Of a stretch of DNA of 7,571 nucleotides, positions 1-4,442 are shown in pieces. Positions within the stretch are counted from its first letter, which is position 1. Each line of letters starts with the position of its first letter. Under the pieces are notes generated by a model. The model was given only the letters and a program-made list of their open reading frames with translations. It did not search any database and was not told the DNA's origin. Made by a program: the position numbers and the translations under genes. Origin of the DNA: Candidatus Neoanaerotignum tabaqchaliae. GTDB lineage: Bacteria; Bacillota; Clostridia; Lachnospirales; Anaerotignaceae. The DNA lies in the NCBI GenBank assembly GCA_904420235.1, contig CAJFUS010000027.1:1-7571 (forward strand), in the 5' to 3' direction.

Positions 1-269
1 ATTTTATGTATCGCATTTTCAAATTTTCATTAATTTTTTGAGATTATTAACTTTTAAATTAATTTAAAACTTAGTTTTTCCGTCATATACTCAAAATTCA
101 AAACCTTCCGTGCCAACTCCAAAATGAAGCTGCTGGGTAAAAAATAGAAAAATTGTACCATAATTTTTCAAATAAGTAACAGTTGAAATATTTTAAAGCT
201 TCAATGTTTATAACAATTTTGTCAGCAAAATGCCGCCAATATCATCTATATATTTAAACACTTTCAGCT
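1..269. other. Gene-poor left end
   Basis: This stretch is very AT-rich and has no convincing gene. It holds the ORF-like stretch at 54-161 and the tail of a second short frame (208-294) just beyond the stop of the exported-protein gene. The only hairpin I see after that stop is a weak six-pair stem (ATTTTG/CAAAAT on the minus strand, near 215-232) without a U-run. I therefore cannot place a terminator for the gene at 270-737. Confidence 0.5.
54..161 (-). other. Short ORF-like stretch, possible dispersed repeat
   Basis: A 35-codon frame opens with ATG at 159-161 and ends with TAA at 54-56. It reads as a hydrophobic start (FFYFLPSSFILEL) followed by a charged tail (FEYMTEKLSF). No Shine-Dalgarno sequence precedes the ATG. 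The opposite strand is also open over the same DNA (about 70-149, ending in KMKLLGKK and TAG). Openness on both strands with no ribosome binding site fits a short repeated element better than a gene. I do not recognise a protein family. The repeat interpretation is inference; nothing within the window repeats it. Confidence 0.2.
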
Positions 270-737
270 TTACCTGAAAACTGCTGCAAAACATTTAACA
301 AAAATAAAAATATCATGAAAAAAATTGTTTAAAATCTTAATTATATTTGCCTCATAATTTGGCTCAACACCGCTTATTTCGGCAAAATATCCGTCAGAAA
401 TATGTATTCGGCCAAAACAGTCTATGTAATATTGCACGTTATAAAAATCTACTTTTTTATTAAATTCTGCAAGCGCGATTTTTCCGCGTTTAAATTTTCT
501 TCTTTCAATTGGGAAACTTCGCACACTGCCGTCAGCCGGAATAAATATATTTTCGTGGTTAAAGTTAGATTTTTCAATAAAATAAACTTTTTCGCCGTTA
601 ATATAAAACTCCGCTTTTGAATTTTTTAGAGTTGTTTCACTGTCTATCGCTATACTACACTTATTAGTTCCAGCAAAAGCTGTTAAATTAAACAATAAAA
701 GCAAAGCAACTAAAAATGCTGAAAATCTTTTTATCAT
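270..737 (-). CDS. Small secreted protein of unknown function
   Basis: Encodes 155 residues. I chose the ATG at 735-737, not the in-frame ATG 21 bases upstream, because GGAGG (744-748) lies six bases before it. The upstream choice would also add seven residues in front of a textbook signal peptide. That peptide is MIKR, then a hydrophobic core (residues 5-18), then a likely AFA|G cleavage site near residue 22, so the product should be exported. The mature part is short, mixed beta-like and basic in the middle (ERRKFKRGK, 78-86), with two cysteines (C27 and C107) before the last 15 residues. The segment around residues 43-70 (FYINGEKV, later IFIPADG) faintly resembles the beta-rich domain found at the N-terminus of copper amine oxidases and on many clostridial surface proteins. 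I would not assign it. The C-terminus (FHDIFIFVKCFAAVFR) is oddly hydrophobic, and a different open frame continues past the stop, so the end may be frameshifted. It is transcribed divergently from the RHH regulator gene. Confidence 0.65.
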   Translation of the reverse strand: MIKRFSAFLVALLLLFNLTAFAGTNKCSIAIDSETTLKNSKAEFYINGEKVYFIEKSNFNHENIFIPADGSVRSFPIERRKFKRGKIALAEFNKKVDFYNVQYYIDCFGRIHISDGYFAEISGVEPNYEANIIKILNNFFHDIFIFVKCFAAVFR

Positions 738-864
738 GTTATACCTCCATTCAATCACCTGCTAAACGTCAAATCTCGGCCGCCTGATTCAAGTCTGTCT
801 GTTTTTATCTTTCATTTTTAAAGATTTAGATAAAATATTCCATTTTTATACATGAGTTTTTTTA

Positions 865-893
865 ATTATATCACTTTAAACTACATTTGTATA
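865..893 (-). promoter_or_regulatory. Predicted promoter of the secreted-protein gene
   Basis: On the minus strand a perfect TATAAT (complement of 865-870) sits 17 bases downstream of TATACA (complement of 888-893), which matches four of six positions of the -35 consensus. The -35 element lies inside the palindrome at 886-910, so a protein bound there should block this promoter. The implied leader is about 120 bases long and contains no riboswitch that I recognise. Confidence 0.5.
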
Positions 894-895
894 CT
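867..895 (+). promoter_or_regulatory. Possible promoter of the RHH gene
   Basis: TATACT at 890-895 matches the -10 consensus at five of six positions. A poor -35 (TTATAT, 867-872) lies 17 bases upstream. The -10 is embedded in the palindrome, and transcription would begin near 902, giving a leader of about 48 bases. The weak -35 makes this tentative. Confidence 0.35.
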
Positions 896-910
896 ATTGT
901 AATATACAAA
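886..910. promoter_or_regulatory. 25-bp palindrome, probable RHH operator
   Basis: TTTGTATA (886-893) and TATACAAA (903-910) are perfect inverted complements around a nine-base centre, in which two further base pairs also match symmetrically. The site is 40 bp upstream of a ribbon-helix-helix gene and overlaps the predicted -10 of that gene and the predicted -35 of the divergent gene. RHH proteins bind inverted or tandem short sites as paired dimers and commonly repress their own transcription. Autoregulation is therefore the natural inference, not a demonstrated fact. Confidence 0.55.
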
Positions 911-949
911 AACTACATAAAATTAGATACAATAATACAAGGTGATTAT

Positions 950-1138
950 ATGGAAAATGATAAATTTGTAGTAAAATCAAAAAAAGCCTATGGTGAAACG
1001 AACGTTGTGTCCGCAAGGCTTCCAATATCCGTAATTAAGGAACTGGATAAAGTCTCAAACAAAACCGGAAGAACCCGCAACGAATTAATTTTAATGTGTA
1101 TTGAATACGCCTTAAACAGACTGGAAATAGAAGAATAA
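950..1138 (+). CDS. Small ribbon-helix-helix (CopG/Arc-type) DNA-binding protein
   Basis: Encodes 62 residues, the usual size of a stand-alone RHH regulator. I start at ATG 950-952 because AAGGTGAT (939-946) is well placed before it; a TTG 63 bases further upstream falls inside the palindrome and is unlikely. After a short basic N-terminus, residues 18-25 (NVVSARLP) form the DNA-contacting beta strand. Residues 26-39 form helix A, then a turn with TGRTRNE, and residues 43-58 form helix B (LILMCIEYALNRL). This is the standard RHH layout, in which dimers insert the paired strands into the major groove. The likely role is repression of its own promoter and perhaps of the divergent secreted-protein gene through the palindrome at 886-910. 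RHH proteins also occur as antitoxins and plasmid or phage regulators, but no toxin gene follows in the same direction. The fold is confident; the target is inferred. Confidence 0.8.
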   Translation: MENDKFVVKSKKAYGETNVVSARLPISVIKELDKVSNKTGRTRNELILMCIEYALNRLEIEE

Positions 1139-1141
1139 ATG

Positions 1142-1177
1142 TAATTAAAAAACAAAAGGCACGGCTTATACCGCGCC
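1142..1177 (-). terminator. Intrinsic terminator of the 86-residue gene
   Basis: On the minus strand GGCGCGG (complement of 1171-1177) pairs with CCGTGCC (complement of 1158-1164) around a six-base loop. A U-rich run follows (complement of 1142-1157, TTTTGTTTTTTAATTA). The stem begins one base after the stop codon of the leftward gene. The one imperfect position is a G-U wobble on the minus strand but an A-C mismatch on the plus strand. It is therefore best suited to leftward transcription, though it may also weakly stop the converging RHH transcript. Confidence 0.75.
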
Positions 1178-1178
1178 C

Positions 1179-1439
1179 TTAGTCTTTTTCCCATTCCACT
1201 CTTAATTTGTCCAAAAAATCATAAACCACAAAACCTAAACTTTTTAGCCTGAAAACAATCTGCTTTCTGGCTTTTTCAGAACATACAGGTTCATATTCAA
1301 CATAGAACTTTCCCAATTCAGCCGCTTTGTCTACAATGTCAAATATAACTTCCAAATAAGCCTCTGTTTCCTCGTTCAGCTTTTCTTTTTTAGCCCTCTC
1401 GGCAATTTTAAAATAATATTCCGCATTTCTAAACTCCAT
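1179..1439 (-). CDS. Small protein of unknown function, possibly phage-derived
   Basis: Encodes 86 residues, mostly helical and charged, with one cysteine (C53). I prefer ATG 1437-1439 because AGGAGGG (1447-1453) sits seven bases before it. However, the frame stays open to another ATG at 1521-1523 that overlaps the stop of a 30-codon frame as ATGA, giving a possible 114-residue form by translational coupling. The C-terminus has a loose pattern (LKSLGF-V, about ten residues, then L-VEW, residues 65-83) like that of some small phage-encoded proteins ending in L..LGY.V......L.I.W. The 28-residue upstream extension contains KIYADLI, which faintly recalls tiny proteins from phage tail regions. Both likenesses are impressions only and the family is unassigned. 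A terminator follows immediately, so the gene ends its transcription unit. Confidence 0.6.
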   Translation of the reverse strand: MEFRNAEYYFKIAERAKKEKLNEETEAYLEVIFDIVDKAAELGKFYVEYEPVCSEKARKQIVFRLKSLGFVVYDFLDKLRVEWEKD

Positions 1440-1519
1440 TTTCAATCCCTCCTCAAATTTATTAGAGGGTTTGATTTTACCGCCAATCAAATCAGCATAG
1501 ATTTTAATATAATAAACTT

Positions 1520-1612
1520 TCATATTTTTTCATACTTTTCCGCAATATGCGAAAGCAGGTATGTTAAATAAAATCGCCAATTAGGATATAAGCTGATATT
1601 TTCGTCACCCAT
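1520..1612 (-). CDS. Possible 30-residue small protein, ATGA-coupled
   Basis: ATG at 1610-1612 is preceded by GAGAGGG (1623-1629) at ten bases and followed by 30 sense codons ending in TGA at 1520-1522. The product would be aromatic-rich (SLYPNWRFYLTYLL) with a helical charged tail (HIAEKYEKI) and no signal peptide. Its TGA overlaps the ATG at 1521-1523 of the extended form of the next frame, a typical coupling arrangement. The length is short enough to be chance, but the ribosome binding site and the overlap together make it worth listing. Function unknown. Confidence 0.4.
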   Translation of the reverse strand: MGDENISLYPNWRFYLTYLLSHIAEKYEKI

Positions 1613-1643
1613 GGCTTCAATACCCTCTCACAATAAATATAGT

Positions 1644-1796
1644 TTATTTATGAATAAAATCGCTATTTAAGCAACTGTTCTGTTTACGGCTTAATTTTCT
1701 TTCGTATTTCACAAATCTCCTTATTATTTCCTCAGCAACTCCGTTTTAAGATACGCTGAAAAGCTTTGCGGCAAAATTTTCTATTTCAACAATCAA
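1644..1796 (-). pseudogene. Decayed small reading frame with one internal stop
   Basis: One minus-strand frame reads from about 1796 to the TAA at 1644-1646, interrupted once by TAA at 1746-1748. The translated pieces look protein-like: IVEIENFAAKLFSVS before the stop, then NGVAEEIIRRFVKYERK and LSRKQNS after it. There is no ATG and no ribosome binding site at the left of either piece. This fits an eroded gene once cotranscribed with the small frames downstream. I do not recognise the family. It could also be a chance open stretch. Confidence 0.3.
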
Positions 1797-1898
1797 TTAC
1801 ATACAAAATATATGTCTTAATTTTTCTGGTTTCTAAAACTTATATTTGTTCTTTTCAAAAAATACAGTGCCAATTATTTAATGCAGTAATTCTTCAAT

Positions 1899-1947
1899 TA
1901 AAAAAGAAGGTGTCCTTAAAGTTCATTCATAACTTTGGATACCTTCT
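1899..1947 (-). terminator. Intrinsic terminator of sstT
   Basis: A long hairpin forms between 1905-1921 and 1933-1947. An outer 11-pair stem (AGAAGGTGTCC with GGATACCTTCT, one imperfect position) continues after a two-base bulge into AAAG/CTTT, around an 11-base loop. On the minus strand it ends in a T-run (complement of 1899-1906). It begins 23 bases past the sstT stop codon, so it terminates that gene. No plus-strand gene ends here. Confidence 0.8.
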
Positions 1948-1970
1948 AAATACAATGTCTTTTATAAATA

Positions 1971-3239
1971 TCAAATAATTTTAATTTCCGGATTAAACGG
2001 CTCGTCAACATAGCGCTCCGGATGCAAACGCCTGTCACGGTAATCGGCAATTGCCGTGTACAGAACATCTGTGGAAGAGTTCACACCAGTTTCACAGGAA
2101 TCCTGAATTACGCCAATTATAAAACCAACACCCACTACCTGCATGGCAATCTCATTAGGAATACCGAACAAACTGCACGCCATAGGAATCAAAAGCAGCG
2201 AACCGCCGGCCACACCGGAAGCCCCAGCCGCGCTGGCTGCCGCCAATACGCACATAATTAACGCGCTTCCCAAAGAAACCTGAATGTTAAGAGTGTTGGC
2301 CGCGGCAAGTGCCATTATTGAAATGGTTACAGCCGCTCCAGACATATTTATAGTAGCCCCAAGAGGTATAGAAATAGAGTAAGTATCCTCATCAAGTCCC
2401 AGTTTCTTGCACAGCTCCATGTTTACAGGTATATTGGCCGCGGAACTTCGGGTAAAAAACGCGGTGATAAAACTTTCTTTTAAACATGTAAAAATCAACT
2501 TGTAAGGATTCTTACGGATAAATAAAAATACAATAATAGGATTTACCACAAAAACAACCATGGCCATTGTTCCCACAAGCACCAGTATAAGACGGCCGTA
2601 GCTTAACAATGCGCCAAGTCCCTGCTCGGAAACCGTAACAAATATTAATCCCGCAATACCAAACGGCGCACAGCTTATTACCCATTGAACTGCTGTGGAT
2701 ACAGCGTCAGATATGTTTTCCAACACCTTCTTGGTGCTGTCGCTGGCTCCTTTCAGAGCAATTCCAAATATAATCGCCCACATAAGAATGCCAATATAAT
2801 TAGAATTGATAATCGCGTTTACAGGGTTGTCAACCAGATTCATTAAAAGGTTTGTTAAAACTTCCGTAACTCCGCTTGGCGGTGTTACATTACTGATGTC
2901 TGTATTTTCCGAGAAAGTTAGCACAACAGGAAAAAGTCTGCTGGCAACAACCGCAGAGGCAGCCGATACCAAGTTTCCAACCATATAAAGAACAACTATT
3001 ATTTTCATGTTTGTCTTTTGGCCTTTCCCCATGTGGCACAGCGAGCTCATAACAAGGAAAAACACCAAAATTGGGGCAATTCCCCTTAACGCTCCAATAA
3101 ACAAGTCACCTAAAATAGATATGCCTGTTGCCTTGGGAACCGCAAGTCCCAGAATAATACCAACAACTATACCGCATATGATTCGCTTAACAAGACTTAT
3201 ACTGTTCCATTTTTTTACTGCATTTTTGATTAATTCCAT
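1971..3239 (-). CDS. sstT: Serine/threonine:Na+ symporter SstT
   Basis: Encodes 422 residues, close to the family's usual length of about 400-420. SstT is an inner-membrane carrier of the dicarboxylate/amino acid:cation symporter family that takes up serine and threonine with sodium. The sequence shows the family hallmarks in order: hydrophobic membrane segments from about residue 18; the GQKTN loop (73-77); PPSGVTEV (120-127); the first hairpin-loop motif TRSSAANIP (263-271); the sodium-site segment ATINMSGAA (295-303); the second hairpin motif ASGVAGGSLLLIP (340-352); and the substrate-site helix QDSCETGVNSSTD (379-391). The same strings occur in the E. coli protein almost unchanged, so the assignment is strong. 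The start at 3239 has a modest GAGAG-type ribosome binding site a few bases upstream. It is a single-gene unit with its own promoter and terminator. No T-box or other riboswitch is visible in the short leader. Confidence 0.95.
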   Translation of the reverse strand: MELIKNAVKKWNSISLVKRIICGIVVGIILGLAVPKATGISILGDLFIGALRGIAPILVFFLVMSSLCHMGKGQKTNMKIIVVLYMVGNLVSAASAVVASRLFPVVLTFSENTDISNVTPPSGVTEVLTNLLMNLVDNPVNAIINSNYIGILMWAIIFGIALKGASDSTKKVLENISDAVSTAVQWVISCAPFGIAGLIFVTVSEQGLGALLSYGRLILVLVGTMAMVVFVVNPIIVFLFIRKNPYKLIFTCLKESFITAFFTRSSAANIPVNMELCKKLGLDEDTYSISIPLGATINMSGAAVTISIMALAAANTLNIQVSLGSALIMCVLAAASAAGASGVAGGSLLLIPMACSLFGIPNEIAMQVVGVGFIIGVIQDSCETGVNSSTDVLYTAIADYRDRRLHPERYVDEPFNPEIKII

Positions 3240-3292
3240 AATTTTCTCTCTCTATATTTAAAATTTGCAACGTTAAAACACTGCCTTCTACT

Positions 3293-3322
3293 AATATACA
3301 TGAACATAAAACAATTTGTAAA
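3293..3322 (-). promoter_or_regulatory. Predicted sstT promoter
   Basis: On the minus strand TTTACA (complement of 3317-3322) and TATATT (complement of 3293-3298) each match the vegetative consensus at five of six positions, with an 18-base spacer. Transcription would begin near 3286, leaving a leader of roughly 45 bases before the sstT start. Confidence 0.6.
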
Positions 3323-3377
3323 TAATAACTCTTAAAAAATTCAGTATACAACCATAAATATTTTGCCATCACAATTT

Positions 3378-3506
3378 TTAAAAATCCATAACTTCCACAA
3401 AAATTCCCCCGATAGAAAGTAATTTTCCAATTTCAAGCACATTAATACTAAACGGAGCTTTACCTAAATCACTAAACTGGTTAAAAAACCATTCACTAAC
3501 AATTTG
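3378..3506 (-). pseudogene. Possible gene fragment upstream of sstT
   Basis: A minus-strand frame bounded by TGA (3507-3509) and TAA (3378-3380) gives 42 codons with a protein-like composition (NQFSDLGKAPFSINVLEIG, then IGGIFVEVMDF). No ATG precedes most of it. An ATG nearby at its upstream end is in another frame, where it stops after five codons. It could be the eroded tail of a gene. No family is recognised, and chance openness is a real alternative. Confidence 0.2.
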
Positions 3507-3739
3507 TCACCATATATATAAATACAGCCTTAACACAAAGCATATAAACCCTAAGCGGTCTTGTCTGATTCACTGTTTTGGCAACCTACTAAAAATAACT
3601 ACAAACAGATAACCATACAGTCTCTTCATAATAATGCGCCTCTTAAGTTATTAAAATTAGAAAATTTATAGAAAGAAGTATATAAATTTATAATACATTA
3701 CTAATTGCAAAAAATTATATGAATTATCTGTAAAATTCT

Positions 3740-3940
3740 TCAAATTTTAATGCCTTTAAAAAGGCTATAAAAATCGTTAAACCACTTGATTTTACTTGCC
3801 TTTTGACTATTCATCTGTTTTGATTACTCATACCAGTCTTGATTTAGATAAAAGTATGCCTGAAGGAGCTGGCTATCCCTTGGTGTAGGAGTATTTTTCA
3901 AAAAAGTGTTGAATCTTGTTTCTCTTAAAAATAATGGAAA
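3740..3940 (-). pseudogene. Possible eroded reading frame
   Basis: One minus-strand frame reads protein-like sequence from the hairpin at 3942-3988 down to TGA at 3740-3742, with one internal TAA (3824-3826). Pieces include RETRFNTFLKNTPTPRDS and LLQAYFYLNQDWYE before the stop. After it come an ATG and KASKIKWFNDFYSLFKG. The opposite strand is also open for about 32 codons here (ending MPEGAGYPLV), so the coding strand is uncertain. No ribosome binding site and no known family. Confidence 0.22.
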
Positions 3941-3941
3941 C

Positions 3942-3988
3942 AAAAAAATCCGGAATGTTTGTTTTCTCTTACCATTCCAGATTTTTTA
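3942..3988. terminator. Terminator-like hairpin
   Basis: AAAAAATCCGGAATG (3943-3957) pairs with CATTCCAGATTTTTT (3973-3987) around a 15-base loop. The single imperfect pair is C-A on the plus strand and a G-U wobble on the minus strand. A and T runs flank it, so it could act in both directions, better leftward. It is the first strong hairpin after the three-gene operon that ends at 4249, about 260 bases downstream, and may terminate that transcript. No plus-strand gene ends here. Confidence 0.6.
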
Positions 3989-4016
3989 TTTTCACCATGT
4001 TGGAAAAACTTTTTCT

Positions 4017-4211
4017 TTATAGACCTGGCAATTCAAATCCATGCATGATAGTAAAATCGCCATATCTCTGCTTGAAACAATAAATATTTGTAGCAGTCAT
4101 AGTATCATCGTTCAAGCATATAGTTCAGAAGTAATTCCCGCATACATGATACAGCATAATGCTACAATACCATCTAAACGCAATATCAAAGAACCATAGT
4201 ATATATTTTTG
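4017..4211 (-). pseudogene. Possible eroded reading frame before the hairpin
   Basis: A minus-strand frame is open from about 4211 to TAA at 4017-4019 apart from one TGA (4125-4127). After the stop, an ATG at 4098-4100 begins a 27-codon piece (MTATNIYCFKQRYGDF, later HGFELPGL). No ribosome binding site precedes it. It lies between the 54-residue gene and the hairpin at 3942-3988, so it may be the remains of a fourth operon gene. Chance is possible and no family is recognised. Confidence 0.25.
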
Positions 4212-4248
4212 TTAAAATAATAAATATAAAGGGGCTTTTAGATTCGTC

Positions 4249-4413
4249 TTAATATCCATATTCCTTTGCTATTTTCTCAAGCTCATCCGCATCAGCATTT
4301 TTAATACGACTTTCGTCAAGAATCATGGCCCCTAGGCCTGACATCGCCCCTGCGTATACATCGGCAAGAAGTTTTCTTCTTAATTCTTCCGTATCACTTG
4401 TATTTTTGCTCAT
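4249..4413 (-). CDS. 54-residue small protein, third gene of the BRCT-LRR operon
   Basis: I start at ATG 4411-4413 because GGGAG (4420-4424) lies six bases upstream; an in-frame ATG 18 bases earlier lacks that spacing. The product is acidic and probably two helices: residues 7-24 (DTEELRRKLLADVYAGAM), a glycine/alanine-rich turn SGLGAM (25-30), and a second helical part (NADADELEKIAKEYG, 39-53). There is no signal peptide or membrane segment. It lies 29 bp after the leucine-rich-repeat gene on the same strand with no terminator between, so cotranscription is likely. Composition and layout look like a conserved short bacterial protein and not a random frame, but I cannot name a family. A role as an accessory or partner of the two larger proteins is inference from position only. 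Confidence 0.7.
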   Translation of the reverse strand: MSKNTSDTEELRRKLLADVYAGAMSGLGAMILDESRIKNADADELEKIAKEYGY

Positions 4414-4442
4414 ACTATTCTCCCATTTCAAAAATAAAATTT

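Larger units (their letters stand above)
1440..1970. other. Gene-poor interval between the 86-residue gene and sstT
   Basis: Apart from the small leftward frames at 1520-1612 and 1644-1796 and the terminator at 1899-1947, I see no gene. An 11-base direct repeat, AATAAAATCGC, occurs at 1567-1577 and 1653-1663. It lies in different frames of the two small ORFs, so it is not explained by shared protein sequence; at this AT content it may be chance. No clear promoter for the leftward small genes could be placed. Confidence 0.45.
3240..4248. other. About 1 kb without an intact gene
   Basis: The interval holds the sstT promoter (3293-3322), three short protein-like fragments broken by stops (3378-3506, 3740-3940, 4017-4211), the hairpin at 3942-3988, and a small perfect hairpin (GCCTT-TAAA-AAGGC, 3752-3765). 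I find no tRNA, CRISPR repeat, riboswitch core or insertion-sequence terminal repeat. It looks like eroded accessory sequence. Confidence 0.5.

Noticed and set aside
402..620. Plus-strand 72-codon frame opposite the secreted-protein gene
   Set aside because: It is antisense to a gene with a clear signal peptide and ribosome binding site, is rich in Phe and Lys, and has no ribosome binding site of its own.
950..1439. Toxin-antitoxin pair formed by the RHH gene and the 86-residue gene
   Set aside because: The genes converge instead of forming an operon, a terminator lies between them, and the second protein shows no RelE, MazF, HicA or other toxin features.
1766..1978. Plus-strand 70-codon frame
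   Set aside because: It runs through the sstT terminator hairpin and the sstT stop, lacks a ribosome binding site and has a random AT-rich composition.
3240..3300. T-box or other riboswitch controlling sstT
   Set aside because: The leader from the predicted transcription start is only about 45 bases, and no T-box core sequence occurs in the upstream region.
3187..3372. Minus-strand 61-codon frame overlapping the sstT start and promoter
   Set aside because: It covers the predicted promoter and the start of sstT in another frame and has no ribosome binding site.
3752..3765. Small perfect hairpin GCCTT-TAAA-AAGGC
   Set aside because: A five-pair stem in AT-rich sequence without a T-run or adjacent gene is expected by chance.
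3934..4083. Plus-strand 49-codon frame starting at 3934
   Set aside because: Its first part is the terminator-like hairpin itself and there is no ribosome binding site.
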